The translations under genes were made by a program, and so were the position numbers. Below are positions 1 through 6,618 of a DNA stretch of 51,506 nt, one piece after another; the stretch's first letter is position 1; every line of letters begins with the position of its first letter. The notes below the pieces were generated by a model, which ran no database searches, was not told the origin of the DNA, and saw only the letters and a program-made list of their open reading frames with translations. Source of the DNA: Clostridia bacterium (lineage in GTDB: Bacteria; Bacillota; Clostridia; Christensenellales; CAG-138); assembly GCA_017538255.1 (NCBI GenBank), contig JAFYJD010000013.1, positions 1 through 51,506 on the forward strand. Reading direction: 5' to 3'.

Positions 1-159
1 GGACCTTGTTTCCTGTTCTCCCGTCGCCCTCGCATCCTTTTTTTCAGCATTTGAATGCTGTTTGTCAATGGCGGCGGTAATCGGAGAGCGTTATCGACAC
101 AACTACTAAAATAAGGGTTGACTTTTAATAGTTAGTCTTTTTTCTATTCTTATTTATAT

Positions 160-187
160 AGTATACCCCCCCGTATACGATTGTCAA
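160..187 (-). promoter_or_regulatory. Leftward promoter with CsoR/FrmR-family-type operator
   Basis: On the minus strand a TTGACA -35 (187-182) and TATACT -10 (165-160) are separated by 16 bases. The spacer holds two GTATAC arms (161-166 and 173-178) around a run of C (G on the minus strand). A short A/T-rich dyad flanking a C/G run is the operator layout known for the CsoR/RcnR/FrmR family of metal, formaldehyde or persulfide sensors. The promoter points out of the window to the left, so the controlled gene is not visible. The operator assignment is inference from shape. Confidence 0.55.
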
Positions 188-276
188 GCAAAAACGTAAA
201 AATCCGCCTTGCCCAGCGCCGACGCGCCCTTTCTCCCCTTCCTTTTTGTTCGGATTTGTTTCATTTTGGCGTTTAC

Positions 277-305
277 TTGAAAAAACCCGCCCATTGTGAT
301 AAAAT
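277..305 (+). promoter_or_regulatory. Promoter of small membrane-protein gene
   Basis: TTGAAA (277-282), 17-base spacer, TAAAAT (300-305), with an extended TG at 297-298. It lies 45 bases upstream of the ATG at 351. Confidence 0.6.
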
Positions 306-350
306 GGCTGTAGTCGTGCAGGCGCTGCGCGGCGGCGGAGGTTTTTCATT

Positions 351-521
351 ATGAAAGGCGCGATCAAAAGGCGCAGGCCGCATCTTCGTTCGGTCTCGCA
401 TTCCCGCAAACGCATACATCTCGACGCGGCGGTGCTGCTGCTCGGGGTTTGTTTGATTGCGCTTGTCGGACTGATCTGCTGGCTCGTTTATCTCCACTTT
501 GCGCGCGGGTTTACCTTTTGA
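351..521 (+). CDS. Small single-pass membrane protein (56 aa), function unknown
   Basis: An ATG preceded by GGAGG at 337-341 opens a 56-residue frame. Residues 1-24 are strongly basic (many Arg, Lys and His) and residues 25-48 form one hydrophobic segment, so the protein is probably a single-pass membrane protein with a positive, cytoplasmic N-terminus. A good extended -10 promoter sits just upstream at 277-305. No family was recognised. The clean ribosome binding site, promoter and hydrophobicity pattern argue for a real gene, but without homologues this stays a prediction. Confidence 0.5.
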   Translation: MKGAIKRRRPHLRSVSHSRKRIHLDAAVLLLGVCLIALVGLICWLVYLHFARGFTF

Positions 522-644
522 CGGCGGCAAACCGCGCCCCGTCAAAGACCGCGTCCGAGTTTTCCGCTTGACCGCTTGACCGTTTCGGTTTTCAGGCTTT
601 GCGCCAAATAAATAATCTTCAAAGGCATTCAAGGAAGTATCTGA

Positions 645-758
645 ATGGATCGTTCAAAAATCGTCGCAAGGGTGATATGCTTCGTACTCGCGGGGCTGTT
701 CGTTGCGTCCGTATTCACGGCGCTTTTGGTCGCGGTTTTCTCAAACTGCGCCGGCTGA
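645..758 (+). CDS. Small membrane protein (37 aa), function unknown
   Basis: An ATG with AAGGA at 631-635 opens a 37-residue frame. It has a short charged N-terminus (MDRSKIVAR) followed by one hydrophobic helix. Tiny one-helix proteins of this shape are common in Clostridia and are usually missed by annotation. It lies 123 bases after the 56-aa small gene and before a hairpin terminator at 914-944, so the two may share a transcript. No function can be assigned. Confidence 0.45.
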   Translation: MDRSKIVARVICFVLAGLFVASVFTALLVAVFSNCAG

Positions 759-913
759 TCGAGGCATCACGGGCCGTTTTGTAATTTGGGGCACCGACCG
801 CCTGCGGGGATCCTATAAAAAACGCGCCCCAAGTTTCGCGATGCTCGCGCTGTTTTTGTTCAATGCGGCGCTTGCCGCCGCCAAGAGAGCGCTTATAAAA
901 GCCGCTTTATCGC

Positions 914-944
914 CCGCCGTCCTTTTGGGTGATGGCGGTTTTTG
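914..944 (+). terminator. Rho-independent terminator after the small-protein genes
   Basis: CCGCCGTC (914-921) pairs with GATGGCGG (931-938), including one G-U, and is followed by TTTTTG. It closes the transcript of the two small genes before the argF promoter. Confidence 0.5.
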
Positions 945-995
945 TTTTCCGCCCCCGCAGCACAAAATATACTTATTTTAGGGGGCTTTTTGGCT

Positions 996-1023
996 TTGAA
1001 ATATCGAGATGTTGTGTTATAAT
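996..1023 (+). promoter_or_regulatory. argF promoter
   Basis: TTGAAA (996-1001), 16-base spacer, TATAAT (1018-1023), with an extended TG at 1015-1016. A start site near 1030 would give a leader of about 68 nt. Confidence 0.65.
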
Positions 1024-1026
1024 CAT

Positions 1027-1065
1027 ACGGCAAACACGGTTTTGCCGTTTTTTCGCGCAAAACCG
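1027..1065 (+). promoter_or_regulatory. argF leader: two mutually exclusive hairpins
   Basis: ACGGCAAA (1027-1034) pairs perfectly with TTTGCCGT (1041-1048) and runs straight into a T tract (1048-1053), which is terminator-like. CGGTTTTGC (1037-1045) pairs perfectly with GCAAAACCG (1057-1065), using the same central strand. The two cannot form together, the arrangement seen in attenuators. Caution: the first arm overlaps the predicted transcription start, so the switch works as RNA only if transcription begins further upstream. Confidence 0.4.
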
Positions 1066-1097
1066 CCATATAACACTATGCATAAAGGAGAAACATT

Positions 1098-2087
1098 ATG
1101 CCCGTCAATCTCAAAGGCCGCAGCCTGCTCACCCTCAAGGATTTCACCCCCGATGAGATCCGCTACCTGCTCAACCTCTCCGCCGACCTGAAGGCCAAAA
1201 AGCGCGCCGGCATCAAGGGCGATCTGCTCGAAGGCAAGAACATCGTTCTTCTTTTCGAAAAGACTTCCACCCGTACCCGCTGCGCGTTCGAAGTTGCCGC
1301 TTTCGACGAGGGCGCAAACGTTACCTTCCTTTCCAACAGCCAGATGGGCAAAAAAGAATCCCTCGAAGATACCGCGAAGGTCCTCGGCCGCTTCTACGAC
1401 GGCATCGAGTTCCGCGGCTTCAAGCAGGAGACCGTTGAACTGCTCGCAAAATACGCAGGCGTTCCCGTATGGAACGGTCTCACCGATATGTACCATCCCA
1501 CCCAGGTGCTTGCGGACTGCCTCACCATTATGGAGCACGTCGCAAAGCCCCTCAACAAGGTCAAGCTCGTTTACGTCGGCGACGCCCGCAACAATATGGG
1601 CAACTCCCTGATGATCATCTCCGCAAAACTCGGTATGCACTTTGTCGGCATCGCTCCCAAGAGCCTCTTCCCCGAGGAGGGCCTCGTTAAGGAAATGAAG
1701 AAACTCGCAAAGACCACCGGCGCAAAGATCGAGTTCTCCGAGAAGATCGACGACGTCAAGGGTGCGGACGCGATCTACACCGACGTTTGGGTATCCATGG
1801 GCGAAGAGGATCAGTTCGAAGAGCGCATCAAGCTCCTCACCCCCTACCGCGTCACAATGGATATGATGAAGAAGACCGGCAACCCCGAGTGCATCTTCCT
1901 GCACTGCCTGCCCAGCTTCCACGACCTCGAGACCAGCGTCGGCCGCGAGATCTACGAAAAGTACGGCATCTCCGAACAGGAAGTTACCGACGAAGTTTTC
2001 CGCTGCGAAAGAAGCAAGGTGTTCGACGAGGCGGAGAACCGTATGCACACCATCAAGGCCGTTATGGTCGCGACCGCAGGCAAATAA
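1098..2087 (+). CDS. argF: Ornithine carbamoyltransferase
   Basis: This enzyme transfers the carbamoyl group of carbamoyl phosphate to ornithine to make citrulline, in arginine synthesis or, run backwards, in arginine catabolism. At 329 aa it has the usual family length and matches bacterial ArgF/ArcB end to end. The carbamoyl-phosphate loop STRTR is at residues 57-61, HPTQ at 133-136, the ornithine SMG loop in the second domain, and HCLP near residue 270. The start ATG follows AAAGGAG at 1085-1091. No other arg or arc gene is adjacent, so the direction of the reaction cannot be read from context. The leader has competing hairpins, and a terminator follows at 2109-2140. Confidence 0.97.
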   Translation: MPVNLKGRSLLTLKDFTPDEIRYLLNLSADLKAKKRAGIKGDLLEGKNIVLLFEKTSTRTRCAFEVAAFDEGANVTFLSNSQMGKKESLEDTAKVLGRFYDGIEFRGFKQETVELLAKYAGVPVWNGLTDMYHPTQVLADCLTIMEHVAKPLNKVKLVYVGDARNNMGNSLMIISAKLGMHFVGIAPKSLFPEEGLVKEMKKLAKTTGAKIEFSEKIDDVKGADAIYTDVWVSMGEEDQFEERIKLLTPYRVTMDMMKKTGNPECIFLHCLPSFHDLETSVGREIYEKYGISEQEVTDEVFRCERSKVFDEAENRMHTIKAVMVATAGK

Positions 2088-2108
2088 GCCTCCGTCATCC
2101 GCTTTTCA

Positions 2109-2140
2109 CGGCGTTTCCCCAAAAGGGAAGCGCCGTTTTT
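2109..2140 (+). terminator. Terminator after argF
   Basis: CGGCGTTTCCC and GGGAAGCGCCG form an 11-bp stem with one G-U, followed by TTTTT. Confidence 0.8.
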
Positions 2141-2205
2141 ATACCCCTTCGGCATCTAAAAATGCAAAAAGCAAATCAAAAAACCCTATCTTTGACGCAG
2201 CAGCA

Positions 2206-2234
2206 TTGACAGTAGCAGTATAATATGATATTAT
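2206..2234 (+). promoter_or_regulatory. Promoter of the DNRLRE-protein gene
   Basis: TTGACA (2206-2211), 17-base spacer, TATTAT (2229-2234), with TG at 2226-2227. The predicted start near 2241 coincides with the beginning of a perfect inverted repeat. Confidence 0.6.
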
Positions 2235-2239
2235 ATAAG

Positions 2240-2266
2240 AGCGCAGCGCTTTCAAAGCGCTGCGCT
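2240..2266 (+). repeat. Perfect 13-bp inverted repeat at the 5' end of a transcript
   Basis: AGCGCAGCGCTTT (2240-2252) and its exact complement (2254-2266) flank a single C. There is no T tract, so it is not a terminator. It begins about where transcription from 2206-2234 should start, so it is either a 5'-end mRNA hairpin or an operator. Confidence 0.6.
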
Positions 2267-2372
2267 TGCGGGTCCGCAATCACCCCAAAACGGACTCAAT
2301 TCCCCCTTGTGTTCTCGACAGACCGAGACGCAAAAACCCCGATCCCGAAAGAAAAATCAAGGAGGAAACATT

Positions 2373-4178
2373 ATGAAAAAAGCAATCTCTGTCATCAGCG
2401 CGGTTTTGATGCTGATCTTGGCTTTCGGCAATGCCCCGCAGCGGATACGGTCCGAGCAGGTGCAGCAGGCGGAGCGTGTTGGCATTGTTGAAGAATTGCG
2501 CGAAACCAATTCCGATACCTATCTTTTGTCCGACGGCAGTTATGAGTGCGTCGTTTATTCGGAAGATAGGTATTACAAAAACACACGCGGCGGATATACC
2601 GAAATAGATAATACTATCATCGAAGCAAAACGCTCGGATAATTTGGGCGATTACGCGTATAAAAACGTGTCGAGCGATACGGTATTCGCATTTTCCGGAA
2701 ATGCGCCGTCGATCCTTATAGACACAGAAAAAAGCGATCTGTCGTTTGTAATCAATGACAGCCGCGCGTCAAGTGCCGTGCCGGGCGGCGCAAAGGAGTA
2801 TGCCGCGCTGTTTGAGTATCCTCTCAGCGGCGATAACTGCATTGCGTATTATGACGCGCTCCAATCGACCGATATCGTTTACACATCTGCAAACGGAACG
2901 CTAAAGGAGTTTATTGTTCTAAAGGACACGAATGCTCCGACGAGTTTCGTTTTCGATTTCAAAACCGAGGGACTGAGCGCAAAAAAGACAACTGACGGCA
3001 CGGTGGAGTTTGTTGACGCAAAGGGCGAAAAAGTGTTTGAACTCTGCAAACTGTTCGCGCTTGATGCCGCTGCGGAGTATACCGACAAGCTTAATTACTC
3101 GATCGCGCCGAAAGGCAAGGATCGCACCCAAATAACCGTAGAACTTTCAAAGGAATATTTTAACGATCCAAGCAGGGTCTTTCCGATACTTATCGACCCC
3201 TCTGTTATGATAACAGGCGCATCTAAGACTTACGACAGTTATGTATCCGCCGCAAAACCTAACGAAAACTTTTATATGGCCAACGTGCTGCGCACGGGCA
3301 AGGATAGTCCGTACGGTGTAAGAAGAACGTTTATCAAGTTCAATATCCCGGCAAGCGTGACAGGCAGCATCACCAACTCATATATACGCATCAAAAAGCA
3401 AAGCGGAGTCGCGCCCACAATGCGCGCATACCGTGTTCTTGACGGATGGACGTCCGGCACGATAACTTGGAACAATATGCCCGGATATGCAACCGCGCAG
3501 CAATCCGCATTGGCAACGCACGTATCGAACGATTGGTACAAGATCAATGTCACGGATATAGTTTCGTATTGGACGGTTGGGGCATACGCTAACAACGGTT
3601 TTGTATTAAAGGACAATACCGAAAACAACACTTCACATTGGACGACCTTCGCGTCATCAGAAGCCGCGTCGCCCAACAAGCCGGAGTTGCATATAGTCTA
3701 CAGCCCCGTGCTTGAATCGGACTGCGTGTATATGATAAAGAGAACGTTGCCAAAGGTAAGTATCTTTCAGTCAACGGCAGCACGGTCAAACTCGCCAATA
3801 AGGACGCAATGGACGGCAGACAGCTTTGGTATGTGGTTGCAAACGGCACCGAGTATACGCTTTACTCAATGGGCTATAAAGACCCCGCGTCCCACGGAGC
3901 TAACGAATCCATGCTTAAAGGCGGCGCCGGCGGCAGTACGCCGAGTTTTAGCACGACCGCGGGCAATTATACGAAATGGACCGTTTCCAAGGTGGAAAGC
4001 AATTACAGACTGCTCAATGCCGTATCGGGCACTTCGTATTCGGCGCTTACGGCGTCGTCTGCAAACAACAATATTTCGATCGTCAACGCCGCCAATGCAA
4101 ATAATTACGCAAACTGGCGCTTTGAAAAGATCGAAACCTCCACGTTCAACAACTACTGGGGCGGGTCGTATGTTATAA
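2373..4178 (+). pseudogene. Secreted DNRLRE-domain protein, N-terminal part, frameshifted
   Basis: The ATG at 2373 follows AGGAGG and begins a signal peptide (MKKAISVISAVLMLILAF). Residues of about 30-290 resemble the N-terminal region found in wall-associated and RHS-like secreted proteins. Residues of about 300-445 form a DNRLRE domain (family known from surface proteins; motifs FIKFNI, WNNMP, FVLKD, WTTFAS). Sense reading ends near 3740; the rest of this frame, to 4178, is Arg/Pro-rich out-of-frame sequence. Reading resumes one base back, in the frame that ends at 4792, giving an intact product of about 805 aa. No slippery heptamer is visible at the junction, so a real -1 mutation or an assembly error is more likely than programmed frameshifting. 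Confidence 0.75.
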
Positions 4179-4792
4179 ACGGCAGGCGAGTCCAAAAGGG
4201 CGAGAAAGTGCATATCCGAATAGACTTGACAACATCGGGCCCGGAATCGGTATATTGGGACAACGTACTTACATACAACGATTTTACAGTAGCTTTGCAA
4301 TGGAACGGACTGTCGGAAAACATACAGATACATATGAACAACTCTACGATACCGTCGGGTGTAACGCCGTTTGTTGTTGAGATCATCGGGGAAAGATACA
4401 CTAATGATGGGAAGCACTTTGGAATAACGCTTGGTAAGGGTTCGGACGGGGAGGTACTGCCTCCGAACGAAAATGACAACCCCAGAAACTTGCATTCGGG
4501 CGGCCAAGATTGGTATGGAGTGCAGATCACATTATATCTTAATTCTCTAAAACCCTTGTCGACGGCAAAGAAAAGAAGCATAATACTGCACGAACTCGGG
4601 CATGCATTAAAACTTGCACATACGACGGAAAATTCAGCGACCTTAGAGGTCGTCAACGACCCGCGTGGCGGCTATAGTGATTTCAATAGGGTTTGTTCTA
4701 TTATGAATTATGAAGAGGACGATGGAAACGATTTGTACTGCTATAGCCCCACATGGCATGATATGATCAACCTGAGAAACAAATGGGGTTGA
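3809..4792 (+). CDS. Ricin-type and metzincin-like C-terminal part of the frameshifted secreted protein
   Basis: This frame continues the preceding protein after a -1 shift near 3740: the open frame upstream of the ATG reads ENVAKGKYLSVNG, a typical start of a ricin-type beta-trefoil carbohydrate-binding unit. That unit runs to about 4135. The rest is a putative zinc metalloprotease domain: HELGHALKLAH (about residues 262-272 of this frame) matches the metzincin HExxH...H zinc motif, and SIMNY further on fits a Met-turn. The usual Gly of HExxHxxGxxH is Lys here. The protease role is inference. If translated alone from the internal ATG it would lack a signal peptide. The lipoprotein gene follows 20 bases on. 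Confidence 0.6.
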   Translation: MDGRQLWYVVANGTEYTLYSMGYKDPASHGANESMLKGGAGGSTPSFSTTAGNYTKWTVSKVESNYRLLNAVSGTSYSALTASSANNNISIVNAANANNYANWRFEKIETSTFNNYWGGSYVINGRRVQKGEKVHIRIDLTTSGPESVYWDNVLTYNDFTVALQWNGLSENIQIHMNNSTIPSGVTPFVVEIIGERYTNDGKHFGITLGKGSDGEVLPPNENDNPRNLHSGGQDWYGVQITLYLNSLKPLSTAKKRSIILHELGHALKLAHTTENSATLEVVNDPRGGYSDFNRVCSIMNYEEDDGNDLYCYSPTWHDMINLRNKWG

Positions 4793-4812
4793 TATTTGAA
4801 AGGAGTGATATT

Positions 4813-5679
4813 ATGAAAAAAACAATTACGCTGATCCTTATACTTGCTATGGCGTTTGCTTTGGCGTGCAGCAATAATCAAAAGCCCGTGGAGAACACTC
4901 CGAGCCCAACCTCGACAGTATCGGAAACGCCTGTATTGCCTACGGAACAACCGACCGAAGTCCCCACCGCAGAGCCGACGGCAACGCCGGAGCCGACGCC
5001 ATTGCCGGATAAATATACGTATGAAGAGATACTTGCGTTGCCGCGGATACCGATAAGCCATATGGTAGAATATGTACGTGCATGGAGCCCGAGGGGGGAT
5101 CTTGCAAACGTTTTGGCAAAATGGTTTGGGGAGAATGATTTTATTGCCGAGTGCGAGATACTGTCGGTAGAATACTATATAGGTTGGTCTTCTTTTGGGG
5201 GGTATGTTGAAGGGGAGTCTGTTATAACCGCTAAAATCGTCCAAATTGACGACGAACATAATTCCGGCGGCAAAAAGCCCGGTGATATCGTCACGTTTAA
5301 GTCCGGCAACTATGTGCTGCCGTCTTTTGGGATACAATGCTATATTTTCTCTAAGGCTTACAACACGCCGATAGAGAGCAAAGACGATCTGACTGCACTG
5401 AAAAAGCAGGTTAAAGGATATGTGAAGCTCCCGTACGATCGAGAAATGGATTACAGATATTTCTATATAGATTTTGACGACTTCCCGATGAAGGAGGGCG
5501 AACGCTATACGCTCAGGGGGCGAGCCTCGAGCGAAGACTGGTTTTTTGCCGATTTTATATATCCCGCAAGTTATGAATTGGACGTGGCGGCGTTTGTTAA
5601 GGAATACGACTTTGTCTATGAAGAACGCTACTTGGCAACTGCCAAGGAGATAGCCGCGCTGTTTCGAGACCCCGCATAG
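4813..5679 (+). CDS. Lipoprotein with Thr/Pro-rich linker, function unknown
   Basis: This 288-aa protein starts at the ATG that follows AAAGGAG at 4799-4805. The signal peptide ends in a lipobox (FALAC), so the mature protein is probably anchored to the outer face of the membrane by its Cys. A linker of about 50 residues rich in Thr, Pro and Glu follows, then a globular domain of about 220 residues that I do not recognise. It sits 20 bases after the frameshifted DNRLRE/metalloprotease gene and may be cotranscribed with it. Both genes look more A/T-rich than the housekeeping genes around them, as accessory genes often do. Confidence 0.75.
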   Translation: MKKTITLILILAMAFALACSNNQKPVENTPSPTSTVSETPVLPTEQPTEVPTAEPTATPEPTPLPDKYTYEEILALPRIPISHMVEYVRAWSPRGDLANVLAKWFGENDFIAECEILSVEYYIGWSSFGGYVEGESVITAKIVQIDDEHNSGGKKPGDIVTFKSGNYVLPSFGIQCYIFSKAYNTPIESKDDLTALKKQVKGYVKLPYDREMDYRYFYIDFDDFPMKEGERYTLRGRASSEDWFFADFIYPASYELDVAAFVKEYDFVYEERYLATAKEIAALFRDPA

Positions 5680-5752
5680 CTCCCGAATAGAGACAGCCCC
5701 GCCCCTTTTGGGGCGCGGCGCAAAGAAATACGCAAAAAGCGGTCCTGCGGGG

Positions 5753-5781
5753 TTTACAAACGCGGCGGCGTGGTGTATAAT
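5753..5781 (+). promoter_or_regulatory. hpf promoter
   Basis: TTTACA (5753-5758), 17-base spacer, TATAAT (5776-5781), about 57 nt before the hpf ATG. Confidence 0.75.
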
Positions 5782-5844
5782 ATATCTATCCCAAGGCGCC
5801 GCATACAAAAAGCGGCAGTAAAGATATGAAGGGAGTGTAGAACT

Positions 5845-6366
5845 ATGAATGTCACTATCACCGGAAAAAACATGGAGATCACCGACTACCTGAAGGAACT
5901 TGCCCTGAAAAAACTCGAAAAACTGGAAAAATACTTCCCTCAGGATACCGATGTGTCGGTAATTATGTCGGTTGAAAAGAGCAGGCATTCCATCGAGGTC
6001 ACCATACCCTACCGCGGCGGCGTTATCCGCGGCGAGGAGACCACGAGCGATATGTATGCAAGCATCGACAATGTTATCGCCAAACTCGACCGCCAGATCC
6101 TCAAACACAAGACCAGACTCTCGAAGACCCTGCGTTATGACGAGGCTCCCGAAATGGGCGAGTATCAGGACGAATACGAGAATAACGGCCCCGAGATCGT
6201 AAAGGTCAAACGCTTCTCGATGAAGCCCATGAGCATCGAGGAAGCGATGCTCCAGATGGACCTGCTCGGCCACAGTTTCTTCGTATTCACCAATGGCGAA
6301 ACGGGCCAGATCAACGTCATCTATACCAGAAAAGACGGCAACTACGGCCTTATCGAACCCGATTGA
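5845..6366 (+). CDS. hpf: Ribosome hibernation promoting factor, long form
   Basis: HPF binds the 30S subunit in stationary phase or stress and, in the long form, joins two 70S ribosomes into inactive 100S dimers. The 173-aa length is that of the long form. The N-terminal S30AE domain (residues 1-100) has the expected start MNVTITGKNMEITDYL. After a linker comes the C-terminal dimerisation domain (about 117-173) with VKRFSMKPM, EEAMLQMDLLGHSFFVF and YGLIEP. The gene has its own promoter and a strong terminator, so it is monocistronic. Confidence 0.96.
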   Translation: MNVTITGKNMEITDYLKELALKKLEKLEKYFPQDTDVSVIMSVEKSRHSIEVTIPYRGGVIRGEETTSDMYASIDNVIAKLDRQILKHKTRLSKTLRYDEAPEMGEYQDEYENNGPEIVKVKRFSMKPMSIEEAMLQMDLLGHSFFVFTNGETGQINVIYTRKDGNYGLIEPD

Positions 6367-6388
6367 TGGCATAATGCCCACCGCATTC

Positions 6389-6415
6389 AAGGCACGCCGA
6401 ACGGCGTGCCTTTTT
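6389..6415 (+). terminator. Terminator after hpf
   Basis: GGCACGCCG (6391-6399) and CGGCGTGCC (6402-6410) form a perfect 9-bp stem followed by TTTTT. Confidence 0.9.
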
Positions 6416-6618
6416 CGTGTTTTTGTTGATAAAGCGCGTTTTATTCGGTTTCGGTGCGGCTGTGCATTCTCCGTTTTTCAAGCGATTCCAAATATTTTTT
6501 TGCGGTTTCTCTTCCCAAAACGCGCCAATTGCTGTATAATATAGGTTGGTATTGTGTGTTCACGGCGCGTCAACGCCGAAATCTTCGCACAAAGTTCTAT
6601 CGAAAGGTTTTTTCGCCA

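Noticed and set aside
1..100. Gene start or terminator at the left edge
   Set aside because: The 6-bp CAGCAT/ATGCTG hairpin at 45-62 has only TTT after it, and the nearby minus-strand ATG lacks a good ribosome binding site.
1023..2048. 341-codon antisense frame over argF
   Set aside because: It mirrors the codon bias of argF, lacks a ribosome binding site and has a composition rich in Leu, Val, Gly and Asp without any family match.
3734..3746. Programmed -1 frameshifting site
   Set aside because: ATAAAGAGAAC has no X XXY YYZ heptamer in the right frame and no downstream stem was evident.
4741..6390. 549-codon antisense frame over the lipoprotein and hpf genes
   Set aside because: It crosses two well-supported genes and their promoter and terminator; no domain is visible.
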